NCBI RefSeq assembly: GCF_000011345.1
Contig: NC_004113.1
Location: forward strand, 1,736,001-1,800,000
Source: Thermosynechococcus vestitus BP-1
GTDB taxonomy: Bacteria; Cyanobacteriota; Cyanobacteriia; Thermosynechococcales; Thermosynechococcaceae
Direction of reading: 5' to 3'
DNA: 64,000 nucleotides
The position numbers and the translations under genes are program-made. Numbering within the stretch: the first letter of the stretch is position 1; each line of letters begins with the position of its first letter. The notes under the pieces were generated by a model that saw nothing but the letters and a program-made list of their open reading frames with translations, did no database searches and was not told the DNA's origin. Below, one piece after another: positions 25,365 to 34,845 of the stretch.

Positions 25365-26096
25365 TCATAAAAGGGCTGTATTTCCTGTTAAATGATCCTT
25401 GATTTTGGCGGCAATCCGTGAACCTAAATAATCGGGAATAACGCTGCCATTGGGGCCCAGCAGATAGAGCAACAACCGCACCCGCCCCCGCCAAAGCATA
25501 AAGTTGATATTGACCACCAGCAATTCCTCTTGCCAAATGGCATGCATTAGCTTATAGAGCAGTGCCGGATGATTTGCAGACTCCACCAAGAGTGCCGGCA
25601 GATGAAAGACCTGATCCTGATAAAAACTGGTGATCACTTGCGGCAGGCCTTCGTTGAGGTTAAACTCCATGGCCAACATTTGCTCAACCGCAAACTCACC
25701 GCTGAGGGTCTGGTGGAGGGCACGGCGCACGCTTTCACTGCGCTTTTTGGTCAGGGGTTTGCCCTGCTCTGAGAGCACAAGTTTGACAAAAACCAGCAGC
25801 GGTGGTCGCACATGACCATAGAGCGAGACATTGTGAATCGTCAGCTTGTAGGCGGCCATCACCCCAAAGAGATCACTGAGCAGATAGGAGTGATTGCGGT
25901 GGGCAAAGTGGAGAATGGAGCGATCGCCCTCGGGGACAATTTGAATCACCGCCTGATTGGTCCGATGAATTTGAAAGCCCAACTTCAGGTTTTGCAGTTG
26001 GACATCCCGACCAACAAATTGCTCATAAAAGTCCGGAAAGGAGCGGTTGAAGCGCTTCAGGACATCAGGGTTACGCAGTTGAAAATCGGAAACCAT
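25365..26096 (-). CDS. Conserved protein of unknown function, possibly ACT-like
   Basis: A 243-residue soluble protein. It opens VSDFQLRNPDVLKRFNRSFP. The middle has an alpha/beta pattern around HFAHRNHSYLLSDLFGVMAA and YKLTIHNVSLYGHVRP, and a similar pattern comes later (ESANHPALLYKLMHAIWQEE). The two patterns recall ACT-type regulatory domains (short-chain ligand sensors), but this is a weak resemblance. I recognise no named family. It is divergent from the acetyltransferase gene with a 71-base gap and stands 91 bases before ppx. Confidence 0.7.
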   Translation of the reverse strand: MVSDFQLRNPDVLKRFNRSFPDFYEQFVGRDVQLQNLKLGFQIHRTNQAVIQIVPEGDRSILHFAHRNHSYLLSDLFGVMAAYKLTIHNVSLYGHVRPPLLVFVKLVLSEQGKPLTKKRSESVRRALHQTLSGEFAVEQMLAMEFNLNEGLPQVITSFYQDQVFHLPALLVESANHPALLYKLMHAIWQEELLVVNINFMLWRGRVRLLLYLLGPNGSVIPDYLGSRIAAKIKDHLTGNTALL

Positions 26097-26167
26097 GGGT
26101 GAGAGTCGCTATACTATAGCCTAGGCCGGGTTACACTTGGTCGTTTCCCCATCTCCAGCATACTTGC

Positions 26168-26692
26168 ATGAGCTTCTGGAAATCGCTGTTCAATTCGCAA
26201 CCGACTGCCAGCGCTACCACGACGTCCCCTAGTTTAGGTTCTCCGGTAGAGCGGGACAATGGCAGCGAAAGTAAAATTATTTTTAGCAAAGAAAAAGATA
26301 TTGATGTCTATGAACTAGAAGAACTTTGTGATGCTGTTGGCTGGTCGCGCCGCCCGATTCGTAAGGTGAAAAAAGCGATTCAGCACAGCTTTTTGGTGAT
26401 CTCGATGTGGGAACAGCGGGGGGCCTATCGTCGCCTGATTGGTTTTTCCCGTGCCACCTCTGACCATGCCTTCAATGCCACAATTTGGGATGTAGTGGTG
26501 CATCCAGAATTTCAGGGGCGCGGTCTGGGCAAGGAGCTCATGCGGCAGATTATCAAAGAACTGCGCAGCGAGGACATCAGCAACATTACCCTCTTTGCCG
26601 ATCCCCATGTTGTGGACTTTTACCGTCAGTTGGGTTTTCGCCCCGATCCCGAGGGGATTAAGGGAATGTTTTGGTACCCCAATTCCCGCTAG
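26168..26692 (+). CDS. GNAT acetyltransferase, Ycf52/NSI-like
   Basis: A 174-residue GNAT enzyme. A Ser/Thr-rich N-terminus is followed by [18 protein letters not shown]. The acetyl-CoA site lies in [14 protein letters not shown], and [20 protein letters not shown] is motif B. The pattern matches Ycf52, the plastid-encoded GNAT, and plant NSI/GNAT2, which acetylate chloroplast proteins and affect state transitions. A similar lysine or N-terminal acetylation role in the cyanobacterium is inference. It stands 39 bases upstream of purL on the same strand. Confidence 0.82.
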   Translation: MSFWKSLFNSQPTASATTTSPSLGSPVERDNGSESKIIFSKEKDIDVYELEELCDAVGWSRRPIRKVKKAIQHSFLVISMWEQRGAYRRLIGFSRATSDHAFNATIWDVVVHPEFQGRGLGKELMRQIIKELRSEDISNITLFADPHVVDFYRQLGFRPDPEGIKGMFWYPNSR

Positions 26693-26731
26693 GCTCGATA
26701 ATCAATAACGTCGCTGTAACGATCCTTTGCC

Positions 26732-29017
26732 ATGAGCCAAACACCCCTCGTCACTGAGGCTGAGATTACTGCCGAAGGCCTCAAGCCCCAAGAATACACC
26801 GAAATTGTCCGCCGCCTTGGTCGCCATCCCAACCGCGCAGAATTGGGCATGTTTGGCGTGATGTGGTCAGAGCATTGCTGCTACAAAAACTCGCGTCTCC
26901 TGCTGAAGCAGTTTCCAACCCAAGGGCCACGAGTCCTTGTCGGCCCCGGTGAGAATGCCGGTGTTGTGGACTTAGGGGATGGCTTGCGCCTTGCCTTTAA
27001 GATTGAGTCCCACAACCATCCCTCGGCCATTGAACCCTTTCAGGGAGCAGCGACTGGCGTGGGGGGGATTCTGCGGGATATTTTTACGATGGGGGCGCGT
27101 CCCATTGCCCTGCTGAACGCCCTGCGCTTTGGTGATCTCAAGGAAGCAAAAACCCAACAATTGGTGAAAGGGGTAGTGGCGGGTATTGCCCACTATGGTA
27201 ACTGTGTTGGCGTGCCCACGGTGGGGGGGGAGGTCTATTTTGACCCCTGCTATGCCGGTAACCCCTTGGTGAATGCCATGGCCCTGGGTCTTATGGAAAC
27301 CCCAGAGATTGTTAAATCGGCAGCCAGTGGTATTGGCAATCCAGTCCTCTACGTTGGCTCCACCACGGGGCGGGATGGCATGGGGGGAGCCAGTTTTGCC
27401 AGTGCTGAGCTGACGGATGAGTCAATGAGCGATCGCCCGGCTGTCCAAGTGGGGGATCCCTTTGTGGAAAAATGCCTCATTGAGGCCTGTCTGGAAGCCT
27501 TTCAAACTGGAGCAGTTGTGGCCGCCCAAGATATGGGGGCAGCAGGATTGACCTGCTCGACCTCGGAAATGGCTGCCAAGGGGGGTGTTGGCATTGAACT
27601 GGACCTGGACAAAGTGCCCGTCCGCGAACAGGGGATGGTGCCCTATGAGTTTTTGCTCTCGGAATCCCAAGAGCGAATGCTGTTTGTGGCCGCTCAAGGG
27701 CGAGAAGCAGAACTGATTGAGATTTTCCAGCGTTGGGGCCTGCAGGCAGTGGTGGTGGGTCGTGTCATTGCCGAACCCCTGGTGCGGGTGCTTTACCGGG
27801 GTGAGGTGGCCGCAGAGGTGCCTGCCCGTGCCCTTGCCGAAGAGACCCCCCTCTATGAGCGAGAATGCCCCAAGGAGCCGCCAGCCTATGTCCAACAGGC
27901 GCGGCAGTGGTCGGTGGATCAATTGCCGCTACCGGCGCGATCGCCCGCGGAGATTTTGCTGACTCTCCTCGCCACCCCCAGTATTGCCTCTAAAGCATGG
28001 GTCTATCGTCAGTACGATCACGAAGTCCAAAACAACACCCTGGTTTTCCCCGGCGATGGGGATGCCGCAGTAATTCGCCTGCGGGGCACTGCCAAAGGGA
28101 TTGCGGCCACCGTAGATTGCCCCAGCCGCTATGTGTATCTGGATCCCTACGAAGGGGGCAAAGCCGCTGTCGCTGAAGCCGCTCGCAATCTTAGTTGTGT
28201 GGGGGCAGAGCCTCTGGCTGTCACCGATAACCTCAACTTTGGTAGCCCAGAAACACCCGTGGGTTACTGGCAGTTGGCCAATGCCTGCCGCGGTCTTGCC
28301 GAGGCTTGTCGGGCCCTACAAACGCCGGTCACGGGGGGGAATGTTTCCCTCTACAACGAAACAATTGATAGCAATGGCCAGCCACAGCCCATTTATCCAA
28401 CCCCAGTGGTGGGGATGGTGGGGTTGATTGCCGACCTGCAGCGGGTTGTCGGTCAGGGCTGGCGAGCGACCGGCGATGCCATCTACCTATTGGGGTTGCC
28501 TCTGACTACCCCTTTGAGTGATCCGCGCCTGAGCCTAGGCGGGTCAGAATACCTTGCTCAGATTCATGGCCTTGTGGCGGGTTGTCCACCTCAGATTGAT
28601 TTAGACCTTGAGCAGCGAGTGCAGGCGGTGTGTCGCTATGGCATTCAACAGGGGTGGATTGCCAGTGCCCACGATCTCAGTGAAGGTGGTTTGGCTGTGG
28701 CCTTGGCAGAAAGCTGTCTGAGTGGGCAGCGGGGGGCGACGATACAATTGCCAGAGGGCACCTATCCCCGCTGGGATGCGCTGCTATTTGCTGAGGGGGG
28801 GGCGCGAATTCTGGTGTCTGTACCGCCTAGGGAACAGGTGGCATGGGAAGCCTATGCCCAGGCACAACTGCCCAATGCTTGGACCCGCCTAGGGGTTGTT
28901 AATGGTGAAGATACGGAACTGTGTATTGACAGCTGTAACAATTCTCCCCTCATCAGGGTTACGATAAAGGAGTTAGATCTTGCGTGGCGATCGCCCCTAC
29001 CGAAGTATTTGGACTAA
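26732..29017 (+). CDS. purL: Phosphoribosylformylglycinamidine synthase subunit II
   Basis: A 761-residue ATP-dependent amidotransferase subunit for the fourth step of purine synthesis. This is the small-type PurL that works with PurQ and PurS. Family motifs are [15 protein letters not shown] near the N-terminus, [20 protein letters not shown] with its nucleotide-binding loop, [12 protein letters not shown], and the second half's [10 protein letters not shown] and [10 protein letters not shown]. The stop codon is directly followed by the purF start. purS and purQ are not in the window. Confidence 0.96.
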   Translation: MSQTPLVTEAEITAEGLKPQEYTEIVRRLGRHPNRAELGMFGVMWSEHCCYKNSRLLLKQFPTQGPRVLVGPGENAGVVDLGDGLRLAFKIESHNHPSAIEPFQGAATGVGGILRDIFTMGARPIALLNALRFGDLKEAKTQQLVKGVVAGIAHYGNCVGVPTVGGEVYFDPCYAGNPLVNAMALGLMETPEIVKSAASGIGNPVLYVGSTTGRDGMGGASFASAELTDESMSDRPAVQVGDPFVEKCLIEACLEAFQTGAVVAAQDMGAAGLTCSTSEMAAKGGVGIELDLDKVPVREQGMVPYEFLLSESQERMLFVAAQGREAELIEIFQRWGLQAVVVGRVIAEPLVRVLYRGEVAAEVPARALAEETPLYERECPKEPPAYVQQARQWSVDQLPLPARSPAEILLTLLATPSIASKAWVYRQYDHEVQNNTLVFPGDGDAAVIRLRGTAKGIAATVDCPSRYVYLDPYEGGKAAVAEAARNLSCVGAEPLAVTDNLNFGSPETPVGYWQLANACRGLAEACRALQTPVTGGNVSLYNETIDSNGQPQPIYPTPVVGMVGLIADLQRVVGQGWRATGDAIYLLGLPLTTPLSDPRLSLGGSEYLAQIHGLVAGCPPQIDLDLEQRVQAVCRYGIQQGWIASAHDLSEGGLAVALAESCLSGQRGATIQLPEGTYPRWDALLFAEGGARILVSVPPREQVAWEAYAQAQLPNAWTRLGVVNGEDTELCIDSCNNSPLIRVTIKELDLAWRSPLPKYLD

Positions 29018-30466
29018 ATGACAGAACAACAATTTGCGGATAAGCCGGAAGAGGCCTGTGGGGTATTTGGGGTTTATGCCCCCGGGGCGGATGTGGCTCG
29101 CCTCACCTACTTTGGTCTCTATGCCCTGCAACACCGAGGTCAGGAATCCGCTGGAATTGCTACATTTGCCGGTGACACCGTCCACTGTCACAAGGATATG
29201 GGTTTGGTGTCCCAAGTCTTTGACGAAGAGATTTTGGGACGGCTGGTGGGAGATTTGGCTGTGGGCCACAACCGCTACTCAACCACGGGTTCCAGTCGCA
29301 TTGTCAACGCCCAACCAGTGGTGGTAGACACTCGTTTAGGACCTTTGGCCTTAGCCCACAACGGCAACTTAGTGAATACCTACGCCCTGCGGGAACAGGT
29401 GCTGGCCTGTGATGCGCCGACGGCGGTGTTGGCGAGCACAACCGATTCTGAACTCATTGCCTGGGCGATCGCCCAAGCGGTGGCCACCGGTCAATCCTGG
29501 GCAGAGGGGATGATTACAGCGGCTCAACAGTGCCAAGGGGCTTTTAGTTTAGTAATGGGTACCCCAGCGGGATTGTTTGGACTGCGGGATGCCCACGGCA
29601 TCCGTCCCTTAGTCATTGGCCGCTTGATGACAGAAGGGACGCCCCACTATGTCCTTGCTTCGGAGACCTGCGCCCTCGATATTATTGGTGCCGACTATGT
29701 GCGGGATGTGGAGCCGGGGGAACTGGTGCACATTACTCCGGAAGGGATTGGCAGTGTGCAGTGGGCAGAGTCTCAACGGAAGCTGTGTATCTTTGAGATG
29801 ATTTACTTTGCCCGTCCCGATAGTGTCATGCAGCGGGAGAGCCTCTATAGCTATCGGCAGCGCTTGGGTTATCAGTTGGGTCGTGAAGCTCCCGCCGATG
29901 CCGACGTGGTGATTGCTGTGCCTGATTCTGGGGTGCCAGCGGCCATTGGCTTTTCCCAAGCAACTGGGGTACCCTATGCCGAAGGCTTGATTAAAAGTCG
30001 CTACGTGGGGCGGACATTTATTCAGCCCACCCAGTCGATGCGGGAGTCGGGAATTCGCATGAAGCTGAATCCACTGCCAGATGTGCTGATGGGTCAGCGG
30101 GTGGTGATTGTGGATGACTCGATTGTGCGGGGCACCACTAGCCGCAAAATTGTCAAGGCGCTGCGGGATGCCGGTGCTGTGGAAGTCCACATGCGCATTT
30201 CTTCGCCCCCTGTTACCCACCCCTGCTTCTATGGCATCGATACCGATACCCAAGATCAGCTGATTGCTGCCACCAAGTCTGTGCCTGAAATTGCCGCTCA
30301 GATTGGCGTGGATTCCCTCAGTTACCTCAGTTGGCAGGGGATGATTGCCGCCACCTACGATACGGGCGATCGCTTCTGTTCCGCCTGTTTTACCGGCAAC
30401 TACCCGATTAGCATCCCCGAGCCAGTGAAACGGCAAAAGTTGGTGCTTGAGCAACTTCCCCAATGA
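29018..30466 (+). CDS. purF: Amidophosphoribosyltransferase
   Basis: A 482-residue enzyme for the first committed step of purine synthesis. A short propeptide of 13 residues precedes the N-terminal nucleophile Cys14 (EEACGVFGVYAPG), so processing is expected, as in the Bacillus-type enzyme. The glutaminase domain shows YALQHRGQESAGIA. The phosphoribosyltransferase site is VVIVDDSIVRGTTSR. Cysteines in KLCIFE, HPCFYG and FCSACF fit the [4Fe-4S] ligands of that type. It starts directly at the purL stop and overlaps the S9 peptidase by 4 bases. Confidence 0.96.
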   Translation: MTEQQFADKPEEACGVFGVYAPGADVARLTYFGLYALQHRGQESAGIATFAGDTVHCHKDMGLVSQVFDEEILGRLVGDLAVGHNRYSTTGSSRIVNAQPVVVDTRLGPLALAHNGNLVNTYALREQVLACDAPTAVLASTTDSELIAWAIAQAVATGQSWAEGMITAAQQCQGAFSLVMGTPAGLFGLRDAHGIRPLVIGRLMTEGTPHYVLASETCALDIIGADYVRDVEPGELVHITPEGIGSVQWAESQRKLCIFEMIYFARPDSVMQRESLYSYRQRLGYQLGREAPADADVVIAVPDSGVPAAIGFSQATGVPYAEGLIKSRYVGRTFIQPTQSMRESGIRMKLNPLPDVLMGQRVVIVDDSIVRGTTSRKIVKALRDAGAVEVHMRISSPPVTHPCFYGIDTDTQDQLIAATKSVPEIAAQIGVDSLSYLSWQGMIAATYDTGDRFCSACFTGNYPISIPEPVKRQKLVLEQLPQ

Positions 30467-32310
30467 GTCTGGACTGCGGCTACTGGCCTTCCATCCTCTC
30501 TGCAGCCGCAGTTAGTGCTGCTGCCACCAGTATCAGCGAATTGCGCGCCACTCCCCTTGGCTTGGTGTGGTTAGAGCGGCGTCCCCAAGAAAAGGGGCGA
30601 GGAGTACTGGTGCGTCAAGGGCAAGACCTTTTGGCTGCTCCCTGGAGTGTGCGATCGCGAGTGAATGAGTACGGCGGCGGTGCCTACTGGTGCCATGGTG
30701 ACCAGATTTACTTTGTCAATGATACCGATCAGGGCATCTATGCCCTTGGGGAACCCCACCCTACGCTCATCTACCAAGCTGCCAATACCCGCTTTGCCGA
30801 TGGCTGTGCTGATCCGTGGCGCGATCGCCTGCTGTGTGTTGAAGAAGTGCTTCTTCCAGAGGGTCGCTCACAGCAGTCCCTCGTTGCGATTTCCCTATCG
30901 GGGAAACGGACTTCCCTGAGGACTGGGGCGGGTTTCTATGCTGCGCCCCGCTTGAGTCCAGAGGGCAAGACCCTTGTCTGGCTGCAATGGTCGGCACCGC
31001 AGATGCCCTGGGATGGCTGTGAACTGTGGGGCGCCATGGTTAGGAGTGACGGTTCCCTGGGTACTCCCTACCGCATTGCTGGCGGCCGTGAGGAATCCGT
31101 CCAACAACCCCAATGGCAAGGCGATACCCTCTACTACATCAGCGATCGCTCCGGCTGGTGGAATCTCTACCGCTACCGTGATGGCCACCATGCCCCCATT
31201 TGGCAGGCCAGTTATGATGCTGGCGTACCCCTGTGGGTGTTTGGTCAATCCACCTATGCCCTTGTGAACGCTGAAACGGCGGTTTTCACCTATAGCGATC
31301 GCGGCCTGTGGCGGCTAGCGGTTGTTGGCCTCACTAGCGGCGAGTGGCACACACTGGCCACAGACTACACCGAGGTGCATTCCCTCGTGCGGCTGAGCGA
31401 TCGCACTGTTGCCTTTATTGCCAGTTCACCCCTGTTGCCCCCCCATATTGGGCAGTTCAATCTTGAGGACGGCACCACGACACCGCTCCAGCCCATTGCT
31501 TCTCCCCTGCCGCCGGAGTGGATTTCTCAGCCCGAGCTGATTGCATTTCCCACAACTGACGGTGCAACTGCCTACGGATTTTTCTACCCGCCCCAAAATC
31601 CCCAAGTGCAGCCGCCGTCACGCCCACCCTTAATTGTGAGAAGTCATGGGGGGCCTACGGCAGCCAGTGGCACTGGCTTAGATTTGCGCATCCAGTTTTG
31701 GACCAGTCGCGGCTTTGCGGTGTTAGATGTCAACTATCGGGGCAGTACCGGCTATGGTCGCGCCTATCGCAATGCCCTGCGAGGACAGTGGGGAGTGGTA
31801 GATGTGGCCGACTGTGTTGCAGGGGCGCAGTATTTGGTGGCGCAAGGACGAGTGGCGGGCGATCGCTTGGCGATTCGTGGCAGCAGTGCCGGCGGCTATA
31901 CCACCCTTTGTGCACTGACGTTTACGCAGGTCTTCCATGTGGGGGCAAGTTACTACGGCATTGGCGATCTCCTCCGCCTGCTCAAGGAAACCCATGCCTT
32001 TGAGGCCCATTATTTTGATCAACTGATTGCCCCCTATCCCGAAGGGGCAGACCTCTACCGCCAGCGATCGCCCCTCTACCATGCGGATTGCCTCACCTGC
32101 CCAGTGATTTTTTTTCAAGGGCTAAAGGATGTGGTTGTTCCCCCCAGCCAAGCAGAGCAGATGGTGGCCGCCCTTCAGGCCAAGGGCATTCCCGTTGAGT
32201 ATTACACCTTTGCCGAAGAGGGGCATGGCTTCCGCCAAAGTAGCACGATCGCCACCGCCCTTGAGGCAGAATTGAAGTTCTATCAAAGGCATCTACTGAA
32301 ATCTACTTAA
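30463..32310 (+). CDS. S9-family prolyl oligopeptidase-type serine peptidase
   Basis: A 615-residue protein with an N-terminal beta-propeller (repeated blades such as LSPEGKTLVWLQWS and YYISDRSGWWNLYRY, about residues 1-360) and a C-terminal alpha/beta hydrolase. The catalytic Ser lies in AIRGSSAGGYTTL, the Asp in QGLKDVVVPP and the His in EEGHGF. It resembles acylaminoacyl peptidase / dipeptidyl peptidase types. No signal peptide is visible, so it should act in the cytoplasm on short peptides. The ATGA overlap with purF shows translational coupling; no metabolic link is evident. Confidence 0.92.
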   Translation: MSLDCGYWPSILSAAAVSAAATSISELRATPLGLVWLERRPQEKGRGVLVRQGQDLLAAPWSVRSRVNEYGGGAYWCHGDQIYFVNDTDQGIYALGEPHPTLIYQAANTRFADGCADPWRDRLLCVEEVLLPEGRSQQSLVAISLSGKRTSLRTGAGFYAAPRLSPEGKTLVWLQWSAPQMPWDGCELWGAMVRSDGSLGTPYRIAGGREESVQQPQWQGDTLYYISDRSGWWNLYRYRDGHHAPIWQASYDAGVPLWVFGQSTYALVNAETAVFTYSDRGLWRLAVVGLTSGEWHTLATDYTEVHSLVRLSDRTVAFIASSPLLPPHIGQFNLEDGTTTPLQPIASPLPPEWISQPELIAFPTTDGATAYGFFYPPQNPQVQPPSRPPLIVRSHGGPTAASGTGLDLRIQFWTSRGFAVLDVNYRGSTGYGRAYRNALRGQWGVVDVADCVAGAQYLVAQGRVAGDRLAIRGSSAGGYTTLCALTFTQVFHVGASYYGIGDLLRLLKETHAFEAHYFDQLIAPYPEGADLYRQRSPLYHADCLTCPVIFFQGLKDVVVPPSQAEQMVAALQAKGIPVEYYTFAEEGHGFRQSSTIATALEAELKFYQRHLLKST

Positions 32311-32323
32311 GGGCTAGATAACA

Positions 32324-32980
32324 ATGTTTACTGGTATTATTCAGGCGATCGGTGTGCTCCAGCAATGCTCCGAGTCCCAGTTGGTCATTACTGCAACCGA
32401 TGCTCCTTTCCTTGGGGATGTCGCCGTTGGCGATAGTATTGCTGTTGACGGTGTCTGTCTCACCGTGGAAACCTTTGATGCGAGGGGGTTTACGGTCAGT
32501 GTCTCCCCAGAAACGCTCCAACGCACTACATTGGCAGCCAAGGCGGCAGTGGGAGCAATGGTCAACCTAGAACCTGCCCTGCGGCTAGGGGATAGGGTGG
32601 GGGGACATTTTGTGACTGGTCATGTGGATGGTGTCGGCACCGTACTGGCGATCGCTCCTACAGGCATCAGTTGGACATTCACCTTCTCCGCCCCTGAAGC
32701 GGTGGCAGCGTACATTATCCCCAAAGGCAGTATTGCCATCAATGGCATTAGCCTCACTATTGCCGATTGCAATGAAAAAGGGGATGAATTCAGCATTGCT
32801 GTCATCCCCCATACCTATGCAGAAACCACGTTGCAGTTTCTTAGGGTTGGCGATGGTGTGAACCTAGAGGCGGATTTGCTGGGCAAATATACCCGCAAGT
32901 TTCTCCAGCCCCAAAACGCCGCAGCCGCAGTGGATAAGGAAATTGACCTTGGGTTTCTCCAAGCCCATGGCTACGCCTAG
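32324..32980 (+). CDS. ribE: Riboflavin synthase, alpha subunit
   Basis: A 218-residue enzyme that dismutates 6,7-dimethyl-8-ribityllumazine to riboflavin. It opens MFTGIIQAIG, the universal start of the family, and has two lumazine-binding repeats (VDGVCLTVETF with RLGDRVGGHFVTGHVDG; then INGISLTIADC with VNLEADLLGKYTRK). It begins 13 bases after the S9 peptidase stop and is convergent with tsf, with a 5-base gap. The rest of the riboflavin pathway is elsewhere. Confidence 0.95.
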   Translation: MFTGIIQAIGVLQQCSESQLVITATDAPFLGDVAVGDSIAVDGVCLTVETFDARGFTVSVSPETLQRTTLAAKAAVGAMVNLEPALRLGDRVGGHFVTGHVDGVGTVLAIAPTGISWTFTFSAPEAVAAYIIPKGSIAINGISLTIADCNEKGDEFSIAVIPHTYAETTLQFLRVGDGVNLEADLLGKYTRKFLQPQNAAAAVDKEIDLGFLQAHGYA

Positions 32981-32985
32981 GGGCA

Positions 32986-33879
32986 TTATTTTTTCTTCTT
33001 GTTTGAGCGAGACTTGCCACCGGATTTTTTGGTGGCGGCACCAAATCCCTTGCTTTCAGCCCCAGGTTGCTCTACTAGCTCAGATACTGGTTCTGCCGGC
33101 TGCTCAGCGGCTGCTACAGGTTCTGGGGTTGGCTCTTCAGCCGTCACTGCCGCTGCTGGTTCAGGTTCGCTCACTTCGGGTGGGGCAGTTTCAGCGGCGG
33201 CGGCAGTTTGTGCAGCAGCACGCATGGCTTGGGTTTGGGCAGCGACTTCTTCAGCAAGGTTAGTTTCTTGCTTCTCGATCCCCTCACCGAGGACAAAGCG
33301 TTGGAAGCGGCGAATCCGGATATTTTCCCCCAGTTCGGCAATGTGCTCTTTCACCAACTCTTCAACGGTCTTGGACTGATCGCGGATAAAGGGCTGGTAG
33401 AGCAAACAGAGTTCTTTGAGGGTTTTTTCCAGCTTGCCAGCAACAATTTTTTCTTGAACCTCTGGGGGTTTTCCTTTCAAGGCATCGGAGCCAAGGGCAA
33501 TCTGGCGTTCTTTCTCCTTGTACTCCGCAGGAATATCGTCTAGGGAGACAAATTCCACATTGGGGCAAGCAGCAATTTGCTTGGCAATGTCTTGAACCAG
33601 GGTTTTAAATTTCTCGTTGCGAGCAACAAAGTCAGTTTCGCAGTTGACCTCCACGAGCACACCAATGCGCCCGCCGGTGTGAATGTAGCTATCCACCAGA
33701 CCTTCACTGGTTACCCGCCCGGCCTTTTTACCCGCAGAGGCTAGACCCTTTTGCCGCAACCAAGTAATGGCGGCTTCCATATCGCCATTGGACTCCTGCA
33801 AGGCTTTCTTGCAGTCCATCATGCCGGCACCGGTTTTGTCCCGCAGTTCTTTGACTAGTTTGGCTGAAATCTCTGCCAT
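32986..33879 (-). CDS. tsf: Elongation factor Ts with a long C-terminal extension
   Basis: EF-Ts recycles EF-Tu·GDP. The core has the signatures [11 protein letters not shown] (residues 17-27) and ETDFVARN (81-88), ends near residue 219 and is full length for a cyanobacterial EF-Ts. A further 78 residues follow: an Ala/Glu/Pro-rich stretch with repeated EP-containing blocks, then a basic end ([14 protein letters not shown]). The start ATG follows TTGAGGAACAGATC. rpsB lies 17 bases upstream, the classic rpsB-tsf operon. Confidence 0.95.
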   Translation of the reverse strand: MAEISAKLVKELRDKTGAGMMDCKKALQESNGDMEAAITWLRQKGLASAGKKAGRVTSEGLVDSYIHTGGRIGVLVEVNCETDFVARNEKFKTLVQDIAKQIAACPNVEFVSLDDIPAEYKEKERQIALGSDALKGKPPEVQEKIVAGKLEKTLKELCLLYQPFIRDQSKTVEELVKEHIAELGENIRIRRFQRFVLGEGIEKQETNLAEEVAAQTQAMRAAAQTAAAAETAPPEVSEPEPAAAVTAEEPTPEPVAAAEQPAEPVSELVEQPGAESKGFGAATKKSGGKSRSNKKKK

Positions 33880-33896
33880 GATCTGTTCCTCAAGGA

Positions 33897-34688
33897 TTAA
33901 GCATCAGAGTCATCTGGAATATCTAGGGCTTCAGCATCACCATCGTCGCTGGTGGTCATCCCATTGTCGTCCTCATCAGCGAGATCCGCTTCGGGTTCCT
34001 CCAACTGACCATGGCGTCCCTCATAGATAGCATCGGCTAGTTTGCCCACAATCAGCTTAATCGAACGGATGGCATCATCGTTAGCCGGAATGGGAATATC
34101 CACCTGGGTGGGGTCACAGTTGGTATCTAGCAGTGCCACGATAGGAATCCCCAATTTGTGACACTCGGCAACGGCGTTGTACTCCCGCTTGACATCAACA
34201 ATAATTGCGATATCGGGCAAGCGCCGCATTTGTTTGATCCCGCCAAGGTATTTTTGTAGGCGTGCCAGCTCTCGCCGCAGGGCTGAGGCCTCCTGTTTTG
34301 GCCGCAGATCAATGAGGCCGCTTTCCTCCATGCTTTCTAGTTCTTTGAGGCGATCGACACGGGTTTTGATCGTAGTCCAGTTGGTGAGCATTCCCCCCAG
34401 CCAGCGCTGGTTGACGTAGTAACTGCCGCAGCGGAGCGCCTCCTGTTCAACAATGCCGGCGGCTTGACGCTTGGTCCCAATAAACAAAAAGCGTTTGCCT
34501 TTTTCAGCAGCGTTGCGGATGTAGTTGTAGGCTTCTTCCACCAGTTGGGCGGTCTGTACGAGGTCAATGATGTGCACCCCATTGCGAACCGTGAAGATGT
34601 AGGGTGCCATCCGGGGGTTCCAGCGGCGGGCTTGGTGGCCAAAGTGAACCCCTGCCTCCAGCATTTGGGCAAGGCTGAGAACTGCCAT
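33897..34688 (-). CDS. rpsB: 30S ribosomal protein S2
   Basis: A 263-residue small-subunit protein. [22 protein letters not shown] is the S2 N-terminal signature (given here in part), and [21 protein letters not shown] and [14 protein letters not shown] follow. An acidic C-terminal tail ([18 protein letters not shown]) is present. The start is the ATG at 34688, behind AGGAGTACAATATCA; the open frame extends 20 codons further up without support. A hairpin lies in the leader. A -10-like TATGAT lies at 34786-34781. Confidence 0.96.
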   Translation of the reverse strand: MAVLSLAQMLEAGVHFGHQARRWNPRMAPYIFTVRNGVHIIDLVQTAQLVEEAYNYIRNAAEKGKRFLFIGTKRQAAGIVEQEALRCGSYYVNQRWLGGMLTNWTTIKTRVDRLKELESMEESGLIDLRPKQEASALRRELARLQKYLGGIKQMRRLPDIAIIVDVKREYNAVAECHKLGIPIVALLDTNCDPTQVDIPIPANDDAIRSIKLIVGKLADAIYEGRHGQLEEPEADLADEDDNGMTTSDDGDAEALDIPDDSDA

Positions 34689-34717
34689 TGATATTGTACT
34701 CCTATGGGTTAAACAAC

Positions 34718-34759
34718 CATTCGTCCATGATCCGGTGAGGACACCCAAGGGGACGAATG
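34718..34759 (-). promoter_or_regulatory. Inverted repeat in the rpsB leader
   Basis: A perfect 9-base inverted repeat, CATTCGTCC (34718-34726) and GGACGAATG (34751-34759), has a 24-base loop. In the minus-strand transcript it would form a hairpin ending about 29 bases before the rpsB start. No U-tract follows, so it is not a terminator. It may be an S2 autoregulatory leader; that is inference. Confidence 0.5.
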
Positions 34760-34845
34760 TGAAAGATTTGCAGAGCTATTATCATAGCGTAATGATCAAG
34801 GCCTTTGGAAGGCCCAATCCCCAGTGATTTGGTAGCGTTGTCATC

